Assembly: GCA_049578545.1 (NCBI GenBank)
Contig: JBAUMF010000080.1
Coordinates: 1-34,406, forward strand
Source: DASQBT01 sp049578545
Lineage (GTDB): Bacteria > Pseudomonadota > Gammaproteobacteria > Burkholderiales > Thiobacillaceae
Length of the DNA: 34,406 nucleotides
Direction: 5' to 3'
How positions within the stretch are numbered: the stretch's first letter is position 1; each line of letters opens with the position of its first letter. A program made the translations under genes and the position numbers. Positions 23,746 to 32,659 of the stretch are shown here, piece by piece. A model generated the notes under the pieces. That model saw nothing but the letters and a program-made list of their open reading frames with translations, did not search any database and was not told the origin of the DNA.

Positions 23746-24468
23746 TCAGGGTATTTCGTGCGTTTCCAGCACATCCAGCAGGGTCGAGACTATTCGCGCA
23801 CGCAGGTCGCGCCAGCTCCCGACGTCTGGTGTGACGTGCTTCTGGTTGATTTCCAGTTCAATGCCCACGTAGTCCTGCACAGAAAACTGTCTTCTCAGGT
23901 AGGCCGTAAAGCCATCCGATTTGCCGGTATAAGGATAATTGCGGCGCACGCGTAACTCCGAAGCAGACGCTTTCAACGCGGCCTGCCACAACCGGCTGAG
24001 CGCGACCTCCCCTCGTCGGGCCGGGTCATAAAGCAGGCCCACGTCGGCTTTTCTCTCGTCACCATGCAGGACGGGAGTGAAACTATGCGAAGACAGATGC
24101 ACGATTCTGTGCCCGCGCGCCACTTCCCGAACGATATGTTCTTCCACGCGATTGCGATAGGGGAGGTAGTGGTGCAACAGAATTTCCTTCCTGACCTCCC
24201 TGGGTGCGGCGCGCGTGACCTCGGAGTAGAGGCGTGAATGACCGATGGAGCGGTTGAGGTCGATCACCAGCCGGCTCACAGTCGCATAGAACAATGGTGC
24301 TTTCAGAGCGCGGGCGAGCTGCCGGGCGAGGAAGAGGGCGCCCGGATCCCATCCACGGTGGGAGTCAAGCAGAGCCTCCCGGCTGGCGAACAAGTGTTGG
24401 TATGGTGTTGGCACATGGTTGCCTCCATGCTCGCAGGTCACAAGATATCGGTCCTGCCCACCCCGCAT
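23746..24468 (-). CDS. N-formylglutamate amidohydrolase family protein
   Basis: A 240-aa zinc hydrolase homologue of HutG-type N-formylglutamate deformylase. LVTCEHGGNHVP near the N-terminus carries the conserved Glu-His pair, followed by SHRGWDPGALFLARQLA, RLVIDLNRSIGH and HLSSHSFTPVL with the other conserved His residues. EIEINQKH-like residues (IELEINQKHV) near the end match the family. The frame is open 71 codons further upstream, but the TAATG junction with the GCS2 gene and the start of homology place the ATG at 24468. No histidine-utilisation genes are nearby; instead it ends a four-gene ligase/peptidase cluster, so its substrate is probably an N-acyl or amide product of that pathway. 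Confidence 0.88.
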   Translation of the reverse strand: MRGGQDRYLVTCEHGGNHVPTPYQHLFASREALLDSHRGWDPGALFLARQLARALKAPLFYATVSRLVIDLNRSIGHSRLYSEVTRAAPREVRKEILLHHYLPYRNRVEEHIVREVARGHRIVHLSSHSFTPVLHGDERKADVGLLYDPARRGEVALSRLWQAALKASASELRVRRNYPYTGKSDGFTAYLRRQFSVQDYVGIELEINQKHVTPDVGSWRDLRARIVSTLLDVLETHEIP

Positions 24469-25709
24469 TAATTCAGCCCCAGGAATGGACGCCCGGCGCC
24501 GAGGCAGTCGCATAGAGACTTGTAAACCGCTTTCAGGCGGGCGCGAGGGCAGGCTAGACCCGCCGCCCGCAGGATGCGTCGGGACAGCGGCCCGTGTTCC
24601 AGGATCGCCGTCAAGGGTTCGCTCCAGGTTTCCTGCTGTTCCGGTTCCCGCTGCCACCACGCCTCGATGAGTCGCCTCCATACCTCAGACGCGCTGCACG
24701 GTGCGGGGGACAGTCCCAGCAGAGCAAGATAGGCTGGATCTTCAATGCGGGCCTGGTCTGCATCCCGGATGCATGCATCAAGCAACTCCACTAGAAGATG
24801 GGTTGGGTAGGATTGCTGAGCTACCAGAACAGATGCTTTCCCCTCGTCAAGCGAGCGCACGGCCGCAGTGACGGCCGCTGCCACAGCCAGGTCGGCGCCA
24901 GGATATTCCTGCATGTCGATCAACCTGATTTCCAGTGCCATGCGCTCGAAACGTGGGATGGCACCGCGTGCGTTAAGCCATTCGTGCCTCAGTATTCCCC
25001 GGGGGTCGAAAGGGGAGATGGCCTCGTACATGGGCTGGAGGATGCGCGACCGGTATTCGGCGCGAGTGGAAATCGTGTCCGGAATCACCTGGCCCATGGT
25101 GGCAGGCAGCTTGCGTTGATGAACGAGATAGGCCGCCAGCCGGTTATCCATCAGTCCGGTGGTTCGCGCATCAAGGATCGGTGAGCTGGCCGCCAGCGCT
25201 GGCAAGATCGGCAGAATCAGCCGCGCCGCCGCATGCAGGCGGGCAAATTGCGCGTCATCCTGAAACGGCAGATTAAGGTGCATGCTCTGCAGATTGGCGA
25301 AGCCGTGCTGTCGGCAACCGAAGATGCGGTCATAGGTCTGGTAGATGTCAGAATGCTCGTGTGGCCAGAGTTTCGTTTCCGAGACGGGGTCCATCCAGGG
25401 ATGCATGCCGCCAGGCATGAGGCAGGCTCCGAATGCCTTCAGCTGACGGTTGATCTCTGCAACTTCGAGCTGGAAGGCATCTGACAAGGGCAGGAGCTTG
25501 GGAACAGGGGAGTTGTTCTTGATTTCAATCAGGTGAAGGGTCAATTCGTTCGACCAGCCCATGCTGTTGCGGGTGAGCTCATTCACAACTTCACCGGAGG
25601 CATTTCGTAACAGGGTGTCGGCAACAGGACGGACCGACAGGGTATCCTGGTCCACGATCATGTATTCAAGTTCAATTCCGCAGCCCGAATAGGCGGAGAG
25701 CGGAGTCAT
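24468..25709 (-). CDS. GCS2-family glutamate-cysteine ligase-like carboxylate-amine ligase
   Basis: A 413-aa member of the GCS2 branch of the glutamine synthetase/gamma-GCS superfamily, which forms amide bonds between a glutamate-type carboxylate and an amine at the cost of ATP. Seen: GCGIELEYMIVD (9-20) with the conserved acidic metal ligands, NELTLHLIEIKN (about 54-65), PGGMHPWMDP, HSDIYQTYDRIFGCRQHGFANLQSMHLNLPF, and RFERMALEIRLIDMQE (about 254-269) with the late catalytic Arg and Glu. The actual substrates are unknown. It overlaps the ATP-grasp gene by 4 nt and the amidohydrolase by 1 nt. Confidence 0.88.
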   Translation of the reverse strand: MTPLSAYSGCGIELEYMIVDQDTLSVRPVADTLLRNASGEVVNELTRNSMGWSNELTLHLIEIKNNSPVPKLLPLSDAFQLEVAEINRQLKAFGACLMPGGMHPWMDPVSETKLWPHEHSDIYQTYDRIFGCRQHGFANLQSMHLNLPFQDDAQFARLHAAARLILPILPALAASSPILDARTTGLMDNRLAAYLVHQRKLPATMGQVIPDTISTRAEYRSRILQPMYEAISPFDPRGILRHEWLNARGAIPRFERMALEIRLIDMQEYPGADLAVAAAVTAAVRSLDEGKASVLVAQQSYPTHLLVELLDACIRDADQARIEDPAYLALLGLSPAPCSASEVWRRLIEAWWQREPEQQETWSEPLTAILEHGPLSRRILRAAGLACPRARLKAVYKSLCDCLGAGRPFLGLN

Positions 25710-27178
25710 CGCGTACGGCCCTGCTTGCGCTCTTCGATTCGTTTGAGAAAGACGCCCATGACTTCACGGTAGAGCGCATCCTTGAGGATGCCGTCCTCGT
25801 TGCCGGCATCGACATTTGGATTGTCATTGACCTCGATGATGTAGCAGCGGTTGCCGATCTGTTTGACGTCGACGCCGTACATGCCGTCGCCAATCAGGTT
25901 CGCGGCTTTGAGCGCGGTCCTCACCACCTTGGTCGGCGCCTCACCCACGGAGACGGCGAGCGTCGGACCTTCCTCGATGGTGCGGCGCTGCGCATCGCGG
26001 CGGATGATCTGCCAATGGCCGGGTGGGAAGAGATACTTGGCCACGAACAGTACGCGGCGATCGAGGATTCCCACGCGCCAGTCAAATTCCGTCGGCAGCC
26101 ACTCCTGGGCGATGATGAGGTCGGATTCGGCCAGCAGGGCGCCGACCTTGGGCGCGACCTCATCCTCCGCTTCCACCTTGACTACGCCGCGCGAAAAGGA
26201 GCTGTCCGGCTGTTTCAGCACGCACGGCAGCCCGAGCGTCGGAATGATGTCGGAAACGTTGTCCCGGTGCACGACCAGGGTCTTTGGCGCCGGCAGCCGG
26301 TGCTGGACCAGCAGCTCGGCGAGATAGACCTTGTTGTTGCACTTGAGGATGGAGTCCGGGTCGTCGATCACCACCAGCCCCTCGGCGATGGCACGGCGCG
26401 AGAAGCGGTAGGTGTAGTGATTGGCGTAGGTGGTATCACGGATGAACAGGGCGTCGAACTCCGGCAGCCGGCCGAGATCAACGCGGGTGATGAATTCCAC
26501 GTGCATGCCCAGCGCCTCGGCCGCCTTCTGGAATTTCTGCAGCGCCTTGACATTGGACGGCGGCTCTGGATTGGCCGGATCGTGGAGGATGGCCAGATCG
26601 AAGCGGGGCGGCTGGCGTTTGCGCAGGCGCTGGCCACGGCCGGCGAAATAGTCGATCGCAGCCTGCACGACAAAATCGTGGTGTTGCGGCGGGATATCGC
26701 TGGCGGCGATGGCACGGATCGCTCGAATGCGCCAGCGCTCACGCCGCCGCTCGAAATGGGCACGCAGCAGCGGGGCCTGTAGCATGCCAAACAGCTTGTG
26801 GCTGAGCACATCGTAGCGACGCGTCACGTTGCGGCCAAAGTAGATGCTGAGTTCGAAATGGTCGGACTTGATCGGCGCCAGCAAGCGCTGGATCAGTTCA
26901 TCCATATCCTCGGTCAATAGGCGCACCAGGTTGCGGCTCTGCAGATCTTCCATCGTGCCGACCCTGGGCAGCGGCTTGTGTCCGCGCGCCTCGGCCAGCA
27001 GCGAGACGTAGTAGCCCAGGCTCTGATAGCGGTATGACTTGCACAAATTGAACACCTTCACCGAGTGGTCCTCACCATACGCAGGCTCGGTCAGGTAGGC
27101 GCGGGCGGAGAAGACGGCAACGCCCGGAATCTGCAGCGGCCAATCGCTGGGATTGTCGACGACGAACAGTATGCTCAT
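25706..27178 (-). CDS. RimK-family ATP-grasp ligase with N-terminal RimK-associated domain
   Basis: A 490-aa predicted amino acid/peptide ligase. The N-terminal about 150 residues (ILFVVDNPSDWPLQIPGVAVFSARAYLT, then KVFNLCKSYRYQSLGYYVSLLAEARGHK) form the domain that precedes some RimK-like ATP-grasps. The ATP-grasp part starts near 280 with DDPDSILKCNNKVYLAELL, then PCVLKQPDSSFSRGVVKVE with the ATP-binding Lys, IIAQEWLPTEFDWRVGIL, and IIEVNDNPNVDAG (about 448-460), in which Glu and Asn are the expected Mg ligands. RimK-type enzymes add glutamate or other amino acids to protein or peptide carboxylates. It overlaps both neighbours (4 nt each). It is not RimK itself, which is about 300 aa. Confidence 0.9.
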   Translation of the reverse strand: MSILFVVDNPSDWPLQIPGVAVFSARAYLTEPAYGEDHSVKVFNLCKSYRYQSLGYYVSLLAEARGHKPLPRVGTMEDLQSRNLVRLLTEDMDELIQRLLAPIKSDHFELSIYFGRNVTRRYDVLSHKLFGMLQAPLLRAHFERRRERWRIRAIRAIAASDIPPQHHDFVVQAAIDYFAGRGQRLRKRQPPRFDLAILHDPANPEPPSNVKALQKFQKAAEALGMHVEFITRVDLGRLPEFDALFIRDTTYANHYTYRFSRRAIAEGLVVIDDPDSILKCNNKVYLAELLVQHRLPAPKTLVVHRDNVSDIIPTLGLPCVLKQPDSSFSRGVVKVEAEDEVAPKVGALLAESDLIIAQEWLPTEFDWRVGILDRRVLFVAKYLFPPGHWQIIRRDAQRRTIEEGPTLAVSVGEAPTKVVRTALKAANLIGDGMYGVDVKQIGNRCYIIEVNDNPNVDAGNEDGILKDALYREVMGVFLKRIEERKQGRTR

Positions 27179-27918
27179 GGCAACTCCGCTGCTCGTGCAA
27201 TGCGCGGGGGATGGATGACCAGCAGATTGGCATCGTGGGTCACGATGCCGAGAAGCACGGCAGCAACCACGCGGTCGATGTTGATCCAGTACTCGTGGTT
27301 TGGGCCGTAGGGATGCGGGCCGTAAGGGTCCGCGATCAGCACCTGGCGTGCTTTACGATCGTAGCCCGCCATTACAACGAAGTGGCCGCCCGGCGTGCCG
27401 CGCACGTCATCCGGCGTATCGTGGGGGCCATACTCGCGTGCCGTGCGATAGAGGTAGGTCGAACTCAGCCCGGTGAGGATGGGCAGGTTGCGCCGCAGCA
27501 GCCCGCGAATGAGGGTGCGCGAGAGGTCGGTGGAGCGCAAGTGGCCGCCCAGATCCAGAAACTCCAGATAGCCTTCGGTGGCGTGCTGCAGACGGGCATC
27601 CCTCTTCTTGGCGTTGGCCTGGCTCCGCAGGCGGTCGGCAATGTCCACCCCGGGTGCAAACCAGGTCGGGTCGAACACGGTAACGTTATAGGTGTAAATC
27701 GTTGCCTCGAAGCCCTGACGCAGGGCGTCACAGGCGAGGAAAACGGCAAAGGTGCCGCCGCCCTGATCGAGCTTGCGAGTGCGGCTGATAACCTGTTGCA
27801 GCGGCTCATCTTTTCCCCAGTAGCGATAGACGGCATGCAGGCAGGTCGGGCCGCACGTCGTTTCGTCCGGCTGCGGCAGCATCTGCACTGGCAGGGTCAA
27901 CGTGGTCGGCAGCATCAA
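27175..27918 (-). CDS. Peptidase C39-like (papain-fold) cysteine peptidase
   Basis: A 247-aa stand-alone C39-like domain. The catalytic cysteine is Cys22 in DETTCGPTCLHAVYRYWG, the His lies in TPGGHFVVMAGYD (about 184-196) and the Asp in IADPYG (about 205-210), giving the complete papain-fold triad. There is no ABC transporter part and no signal peptide, so it acts in the cytoplasm, unlike bacteriocin-exporting C39 proteins. LRRNLPILTGLSSTYLYR is typical of the linker before the His. It is the first gene of the cluster, overlapping the ATP-grasp gene by 4 nt, and may cleave a peptide or isopeptide made or modified by the two ligases. Confidence 0.85.
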   Translation of the reverse strand: MMLPTTLTLPVQMLPQPDETTCGPTCLHAVYRYWGKDEPLQQVISRTRKLDQGGGTFAVFLACDALRQGFEATIYTYNVTVFDPTWFAPGVDIADRLRSQANAKKRDARLQHATEGYLEFLDLGGHLRSTDLSRTLIRGLLRRNLPILTGLSSTYLYRTAREYGPHDTPDDVRGTPGGHFVVMAGYDRKARQVLIADPYGPHPYGPNHEYWINIDRVVAAVLLGIVTHDANLLVIHPPRIARAAELP

Positions 27919-28062
27919 GACATCCTTGTATTCGAGTTCCAGTTCTCATTATGTATGAGGTCGCCCGCGCGGCAATGGCAAGACAGGTATATTGTGTCTG
28001 CGGCTTTACCCGGGTAACTCACCGCCGGTATCCTTAATCAAAAATGATGAACATCCGACTTT

Positions 28063-30546
28063 ATGCGACCCCTTACCCCACTTCAGGCAGAAGCCCTTTA
28101 TACCTTCTGCGATCCGGCAGTCCTTGACTTCCCCAGCACCGAAGCGCTACCTGAACTCGATGTTTCGCGCATTCATCCGCGCGCCGTCGAGGCCCTGCGC
28201 CTGGGCCTCGACATCAAACACAAGGGCTACAATTTGTTTGTGCTTGGGGAGCCAGGCAGTGGCCGCCATTCCATCATTCGTGATTTGCTCCAAGCCGAGT
28301 GCAAGGACGGCGAACCGGCCGCCGACTGGTGTTACGTCAACAACTTCACCTCGGCCTCCCATCCCCGCCTTCTTCGCCTGCCGGCCGGACGGGGTGCTCG
28401 TCTACGCGACGACATGCAGCACTTCGTCGCCGAACTGGGGTCGGCCATCGCGGCCGGTTTCGAAAGCGACGAGTACAACAGGCGTATCGAATCCTTGCGC
28501 GAGGAAGAAAAGCAGCGCGAGGAAAACGGATTGCGGGCGCTGGGCCAGGATGCGGCACAACGTGGTATCGCCCTGTTGCGCACGCCTCAAGGATTTGCCT
28601 TTGCGCCGCTGAAGAATGATCAGGAAACGCTGTCTCAGGAGGAGTTCGAGAAATTGCCTGAGGAACGGCAAAAAGAGCTTAGCCGTCACATCGATTCCCT
28701 GCACGAACAGTTGCACAAGCTGACAAACGAGTTTCCACATTGGCGCAGGGACCTGCGTAACCAGATCAAGGAAGCCCGCAGTGAGGTGCTTAGACTGGCG
28801 GTGGGCCACCTGATCGAGGAACTGAAGTCCCATTATGCCGACTTGCCCAGGGTCGTCGAGTATCTCGATGCGGTCATGCAGGACATCGTTGAGACCGGCG
28901 AGTCCCTGCGGGAATCAAGCAGAAGCGAAGAGGACGCCGAAACCACGTTCTACACCGGAAGCATCTCGGTTCAGCGATATCTGGTCAACCTGCTGGTGGA
29001 GAATACATCCGACGGCGCCCGCCCGCTCGTTTATGAAGATCACCCGACCCTGCAGAACCTGGTCGGGCGTATCGAACATATCCTCCACTTGGGCATACTG
29101 GTGAGCAATTTCACCCTGATCCAGGCCGGTTCGCTGCATCGCGCCAATGGCGGCTTCCTGGTGCTCGACGCCCTCAGGGTATTGCAGCGGCCATATGCGT
29201 GGGAAGGGCTCAAACGCGTCCTCAGGTCGGGCGAGATTCGCATTGAATCGCTGTCCGAACTCATCGGCATAACCAGCACCCTGCAATTGGAACCGGAGCC
29301 CGTGCCGATTGATCTCAAGCTTGTGCTGATCGGCGATCGGCAGACGTACTACCTGCTCACCAGCCTCGATCCTGATTTTGCCGAACTGTTCAAGATCAAT
29401 GCCGACATGGACAGCCAGGTCGAGCGAAACCCGGAAAACACGCTCAACTACGCGCGCCTTGTCGGCACCCTGGCACGGCGTGAAGGGCTGCGCCATATTT
29501 CATCCGAGGCAGTCGCCCGCGTCATCGAGCATGCGGCCCGGCTTGCTGGCGATGCCCAGCGGCTGACCACGCAAACCCGTTTGCTGGACGATCTGTTGCT
29601 GGAGGCCAACCATTTTGCCGCCCAGGCCAGCGCCTCGCTCATCGAACGCGAGCATGTCGAGGCAGCGCTCGACGCCCATGACAGGCGCAATGAACGTGTC
29701 CGGCAACGCTATCAGGAAGAAATCCTGCGAGGTCAGTGGCTGGTCGACACCTCAGGTGTTCACGTTGGCCAGATCAATGGCTTGGCCATGGTGCTGCTGG
29801 GCGAGGGAACATTCGCCCATCCCGTCCGCATCAGTGCCACCGTGCACCTGGGGGAAGGGGAGGTGGTCGACATCGAGCGCGAGGTTGAACTTGGCGGCCC
29901 GCTTCATTCCAAGGGAGTGCTGATCCTGTCGTCATTCCTGGCAGCCCGGTTTGGCTGGAACCTGCCGCTCTCGCTCAAGGCCAGCCTGGTATTCGAACAG
30001 TCCTATGGCGGGGTGGAAGGGGACAGCGCCTCGCTGGCAGAGCTTGCTGCCCTGCTGTCGGCACTGGCCGGAATACCCATCCACCAGTCCCTGGCCGTGA
30101 CGGGCTCAGTCAATCAGTTCGGCGTGGTGCAGCCGGTCAGCGGCATCAATGAAAAGATTGAAGGATTCTTTGCGATTTGCTCTGCGCGCGGGCTTTCGGG
30201 CGAGCAGGGTGTATTGATTCCTGCCGCCAACACTGGCCACCTGATGCTGCGCCACGATGTGGTCGAGGCGGTCAAACAGGGTCACTTCCACATCTGGCCA
30301 GTGAACTCCGTCGATGACGCGATGGAACTGCTGACCGGAATGCCGGCCGGGGAACCGGACGACAAGGGCAATGTTCCAGAAGGTTCCGTCAACTTCCAGA
30401 TCGCCATGCAGCTGGCCGAACTGGCGCAGCTGCGCCAGACGTACCGCAGTCCCCAGCCACAGGTCAGACGCAAGAGAAAGGCAGCGCAGCGGCGCAACCC
30501 GGCAAAGCCATCATCCGTGCCACCGGGCAAGTCCGGGCGCCGCTGA
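28063..30546 (+). CDS. Lon-related AAA+ protease (LonH/YcbZ type)
   Basis: An 827-aa ATP-dependent protease different from LonA: there is no LON N-domain. An AAA-type nucleotide-binding part begins with GYNLFVLGEPGSGRHSIIRDLL; its P-loop GEPGSGRHS (62-70) has Arg in place of the canonical Lys, which is usual for this family. A charged coiled-coil insertion (about 145-270, rich in Glu/Lys/Arg) follows, then LHRANGGFLVLDALRVLQRPYAWEGLKRVL, the Walker B region (about 360-390). The C-terminal Lon peptidase has Ser655 in GDSAS and Lys698 in INEKIEGFF, 43 residues apart as in Lon. The tail is Lys/Arg-rich. It is divergent from the amide-ligase cluster with 144 bp between. Substrates are unknown. 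Confidence 0.92.
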   Translation: MRPLTPLQAEALYTFCDPAVLDFPSTEALPELDVSRIHPRAVEALRLGLDIKHKGYNLFVLGEPGSGRHSIIRDLLQAECKDGEPAADWCYVNNFTSASHPRLLRLPAGRGARLRDDMQHFVAELGSAIAAGFESDEYNRRIESLREEEKQREENGLRALGQDAAQRGIALLRTPQGFAFAPLKNDQETLSQEEFEKLPEERQKELSRHIDSLHEQLHKLTNEFPHWRRDLRNQIKEARSEVLRLAVGHLIEELKSHYADLPRVVEYLDAVMQDIVETGESLRESSRSEEDAETTFYTGSISVQRYLVNLLVENTSDGARPLVYEDHPTLQNLVGRIEHILHLGILVSNFTLIQAGSLHRANGGFLVLDALRVLQRPYAWEGLKRVLRSGEIRIESLSELIGITSTLQLEPEPVPIDLKLVLIGDRQTYYLLTSLDPDFAELFKINADMDSQVERNPENTLNYARLVGTLARREGLRHISSEAVARVIEHAARLAGDAQRLTTQTRLLDDLLLEANHFAAQASASLIEREHVEAALDAHDRRNERVRQRYQEEILRGQWLVDTSGVHVGQINGLAMVLLGEGTFAHPVRISATVHLGEGEVVDIEREVELGGPLHSKGVLILSSFLAARFGWNLPLSLKASLVFEQSYGGVEGDSASLAELAALLSALAGIPIHQSLAVTGSVNQFGVVQPVSGINEKIEGFFAICSARGLSGEQGVLIPAANTGHLMLRHDVVEAVKQGHFHIWPVNSVDDAMELLTGMPAGEPDDKGNVPEGSVNFQIAMQLAELAQLRQTYRSPQPQVRRKRKAAQRRNPAKPSSVPPGKSGRR

Positions 30547-30875
30547 CGGTCTGGTTGATCGAAGGATATGCCCGGCTTCTTGCGAATTGCCGGTCTCGGT
30601 CCAGGGTGGACGTCGTTTATGGAACTTGGACCACCGTTCGGGCGCAGTCCGCCAGCACGGAGCAGGCCGGTGAAAGTAGATTCATGGCGTCTCTCCCCAT
30701 TCGCCGCGACAAGAACAGCCCCGTGTGCCGGTCAGATTTCAATTGAGGCCAGGAGTCAGGGAGATCCTTCCTTTCCAAGCTCACGCCTTTCACAGTGCCT
30801 GATTGAGCAAACGTCCGGTCGCCTCCATTTCGGCGGGCAGGCATGCAGGGAAGCACTTCCCTGTGCATAACGATC
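30547..30875. other. Intergenic region between the two 3' ends; no gene recognised
   Basis: About 330 bp between the convergent Lon-like gene and cbpM. Two overlapping plus-strand frames stay open (starting at 30555 and 30568) but are Arg/Ser/Pro-rich, lack ribosome binding sites and match nothing I know. No strong terminator hairpin with a T-run was seen. Confidence 0.5.
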
Positions 30876-31184
30876 TCAGAGCAATCCGGAACAGCGCAGC
30901 CGTGTGCGCAGTTCATCCATTTCCTCCAGCAGGTCAGCCATCAGTGCAGCCAGTTCTGGCGCGGCCTCAAAATCACGTTCCAGCTCCCGCATGCGGCGCG
31001 CCCGTGTCAGTCCGGTGGCGGTGAAGCGCCACACACCGGCTACACATTCCGCATTGGGGAAGAGCCCCTCGTTGATGTGGCGCAGGAGCCAGTCCGGTTC
31101 TACTGCGCAGGCTGCGGCTACCTGCTCCAGGGTCATCCAGGTCTCTTCAATAAGGCTGCCGCTGATAATTTCATCATCACTCAT
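30876..31184 (-). CDS. cbpM: Chaperone modulator CbpM
   Basis: A 102-aa protein related to MerR-type helix-turn-helix proteins. MTLEQVAAACAVEPDWLLRHINEGLFPN matches the HTH-like half, and WRFTATGLTRARRMRELERDFEAAPELAALMADLLEEMDELRTRL is a long helical stretch, as in CbpM. In E. coli CbpM binds the J-domain of CbpA and inhibits its co-chaperone and DNA-binding activity. It starts 3 nt after the cbpA stop, so the two are co-expressed, which is the standard arrangement. Confidence 0.9.
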   Translation of the reverse strand: MSDDEIISGSLIEETWMTLEQVAAACAVEPDWLLRHINEGLFPNAECVAGVWRFTATGLTRARRMRELERDFEAAPELAALMADLLEEMDELRTRLRCSGLL

Positions 31185-31187
31185 GGC

Positions 31188-32141
31188 TCAGGCCCTCCCA
31201 CGTTGACGCGGATCGAAGTTCAGCTCGCGTGCCATGGCTTCGTACAGTTCTCTCGCTTTCGGCGTGTCGGCCGGTGGCAGCACCACCTGGATATCGAGCA
31301 GAAGATCACCCGGCGGATTGCCCGGAATACCCTTGCCTCGCACCCTAAGCTGGCGGCCGCTCTGGGCGCCTTCCGGAATGCGTACCTTGAGGCTGCCTTC
31401 AGGTAGATCGACCCCGACGATTGCACCCAGTGCGGCCTCCCACGGGGCGACCGGCAAAGTGAGATGCAGGTTGCGTTTATCCGAACGGAAACGGGGATGA
31501 GGCTTGAAATGGATTTCCAGCAGCAGGTCACCGGCCGGTGCCCCCCCCACGCCCGGAGCACCCTGACCAGCCAGACGGATGACCTGACCTTCACGCACGC
31601 CTTTGGGGATCTTCACATTGAGGGTGCGCGTCCCCAGCGCAACCCGTCCCTGAGGATCGACTTTCGGCACGCGCAAACTGAACTGCCGGGTAGCGCCGTG
31701 AAAGGCGTCCTCCAGATCCAGCAGGACCTTGGCATGGTGATCTTCGCCCTGTGCCTTGAAGGTTCCGCCATGGGTGTGAAAGCCGCCTTGCCTGCCGCCC
31801 ATGCGGCCGAACAGTTCAGAGAAGAAATCGCTGAATCCGGCGGCCTCGTGGGGTGAGAAGCCCTCACCGGAAAACTCAAAGCCCGCGTCCCAATTGGGCG
31901 GCGGCTGGAAGTCCTGTCCAGGCTGGAAGCCTTGCCCCACCTGGTCATACGCAGCGCGCTTCTCGGGGTCTGAGAGGACCGTATAGGCTTCGTTGACTTC
32001 CTGCATGCGCCGCTCCGCGTCCGGCTCCTTGGAGACGTCGGGGTGGTATTTGCGCGCGAGCTTGCGAAACGACTTCTTGATGTCCTCTGCCGTGGCATCA
32101 CGGGCGACTCCCAAGGTCTGGTAGTAGTCCTTGAATTGCAT
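31188..32141 (-). CDS. cbpA: Curved DNA-binding protein CbpA, DnaJ-type co-chaperone
   Basis: A 317-aa class II J-protein. The J-domain occupies 1-70 with the catalytic HPD in RKYHPDVSKE, followed by a Gly/Phe-rich linker (about 72-130), without the zinc-finger domain of DnaJ. The two C-terminal substrate-binding beta domains include VKIPKGVREGQVIRLAGQG and GDLLLEIHFKPHPRF, repeated as VRIPEGAQSGRQLRVRGKG and GDLLLDIQV. It stimulates DnaK and binds curved DNA by homology. A strong AGGAG ribosome binding site precedes the ATG. The upstream region contains an 8-bp inverted repeat but no sigma-32 motif that I could find. Confidence 0.95.
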   Translation of the reverse strand: MQFKDYYQTLGVARDATAEDIKKSFRKLARKYHPDVSKEPDAERRMQEVNEAYTVLSDPEKRAAYDQVGQGFQPGQDFQPPPNWDAGFEFSGEGFSPHEAAGFSDFFSELFGRMGGRQGGFHTHGGTFKAQGEDHHAKVLLDLEDAFHGATRQFSLRVPKVDPQGRVALGTRTLNVKIPKGVREGQVIRLAGQGAPGVGGAPAGDLLLEIHFKPHPRFRSDKRNLHLTLPVAPWEAALGAIVGVDLPEGSLKVRIPEGAQSGRQLRVRGKGIPGNPPGDLLLDIQVVLPPADTPKARELYEAMARELNFDPRQRGRA

Positions 32142-32216
32142 GCAGGCTCCTTTTTTTTCGGCTATTTCAGTTGCTATTGACCCTGACTTGATAGCGGTGG
32201 GTGGCGAAGAATATCA

Positions 32217-32261
32217 GGGATCAGACTCAATCAATTAATTATGACCCTAAAGACTGATCCC
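32217..32261. repeat. 8-bp inverted repeat upstream of cbpA
   Basis: GGGATCAG (32217-32224) pairs with CTGATCCC (32254-32261), with 29 nt between, 76 bp before the cbpA start. It may be an operator or the hairpin of an mRNA leader. Confidence 0.4.
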
Positions 32262-32497
32262 TCACGTGGGATAGGCGCCCGAATCAACCATCCAGTTGCC
32301 GCCCATTGCAACAGCGGAAACGTGATCAGGATGTCTGCCGGAAAAGAATCTACCGCAGCTTGACGGACGCGGCCAAATCCTGTTGTCGCTAGGAGATGCG
32401 AACGATGTTAAAAACAAATATCGTATAATCATATAATTATATTAATTACTTGATGCTATATAACAGATTGTTCTTGCAAGGATAGCAACCTGCGAAC

Positions 32498-32659
32498 GTG
32501 GATGATAAGGGAGAATCAATCGGCCAAGTACAGTCGCTCAAGATCAATGCCGCGGTTGGGCCGGCGTTTGGCAAAGGGGGCTTCAGCGCAAGCAAGGTGC
32601 TTTCAGCAGGAATGCGCACGACGGGGCCGGGGGCAAGCCAACATTTGTCCGTTTATTGA
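32498..32659 (+). CDS. Possible 53-aa small protein, unknown
   Basis: A GTG start opens a 53-codon frame (begins VDDKGESIGQ, ends SQHLSVY) with balanced composition and a Gly/Ser/Ala-rich centre (GPAFGKGGFSASK). AAGGA lies 14 nt upstream, further than ideal. The AT-rich segment with two TATAAT-like hexamers just upstream could serve as a promoter. Nothing is recognised; it may be a chance frame. Confidence 0.2.
   Translation: MDDKGESIGQVQSLKINAAVGPAFGKGGFSASKVLSAGMRTTGPGASQHLSVY

Noticed and set aside
30555..30870. Small plus-strand genes between the Lon-like gene and cbpM
   Set aside because: Two frames overlap each other, have Arg/Ser/Pro-rich shadow-like composition and no ribosome binding site.
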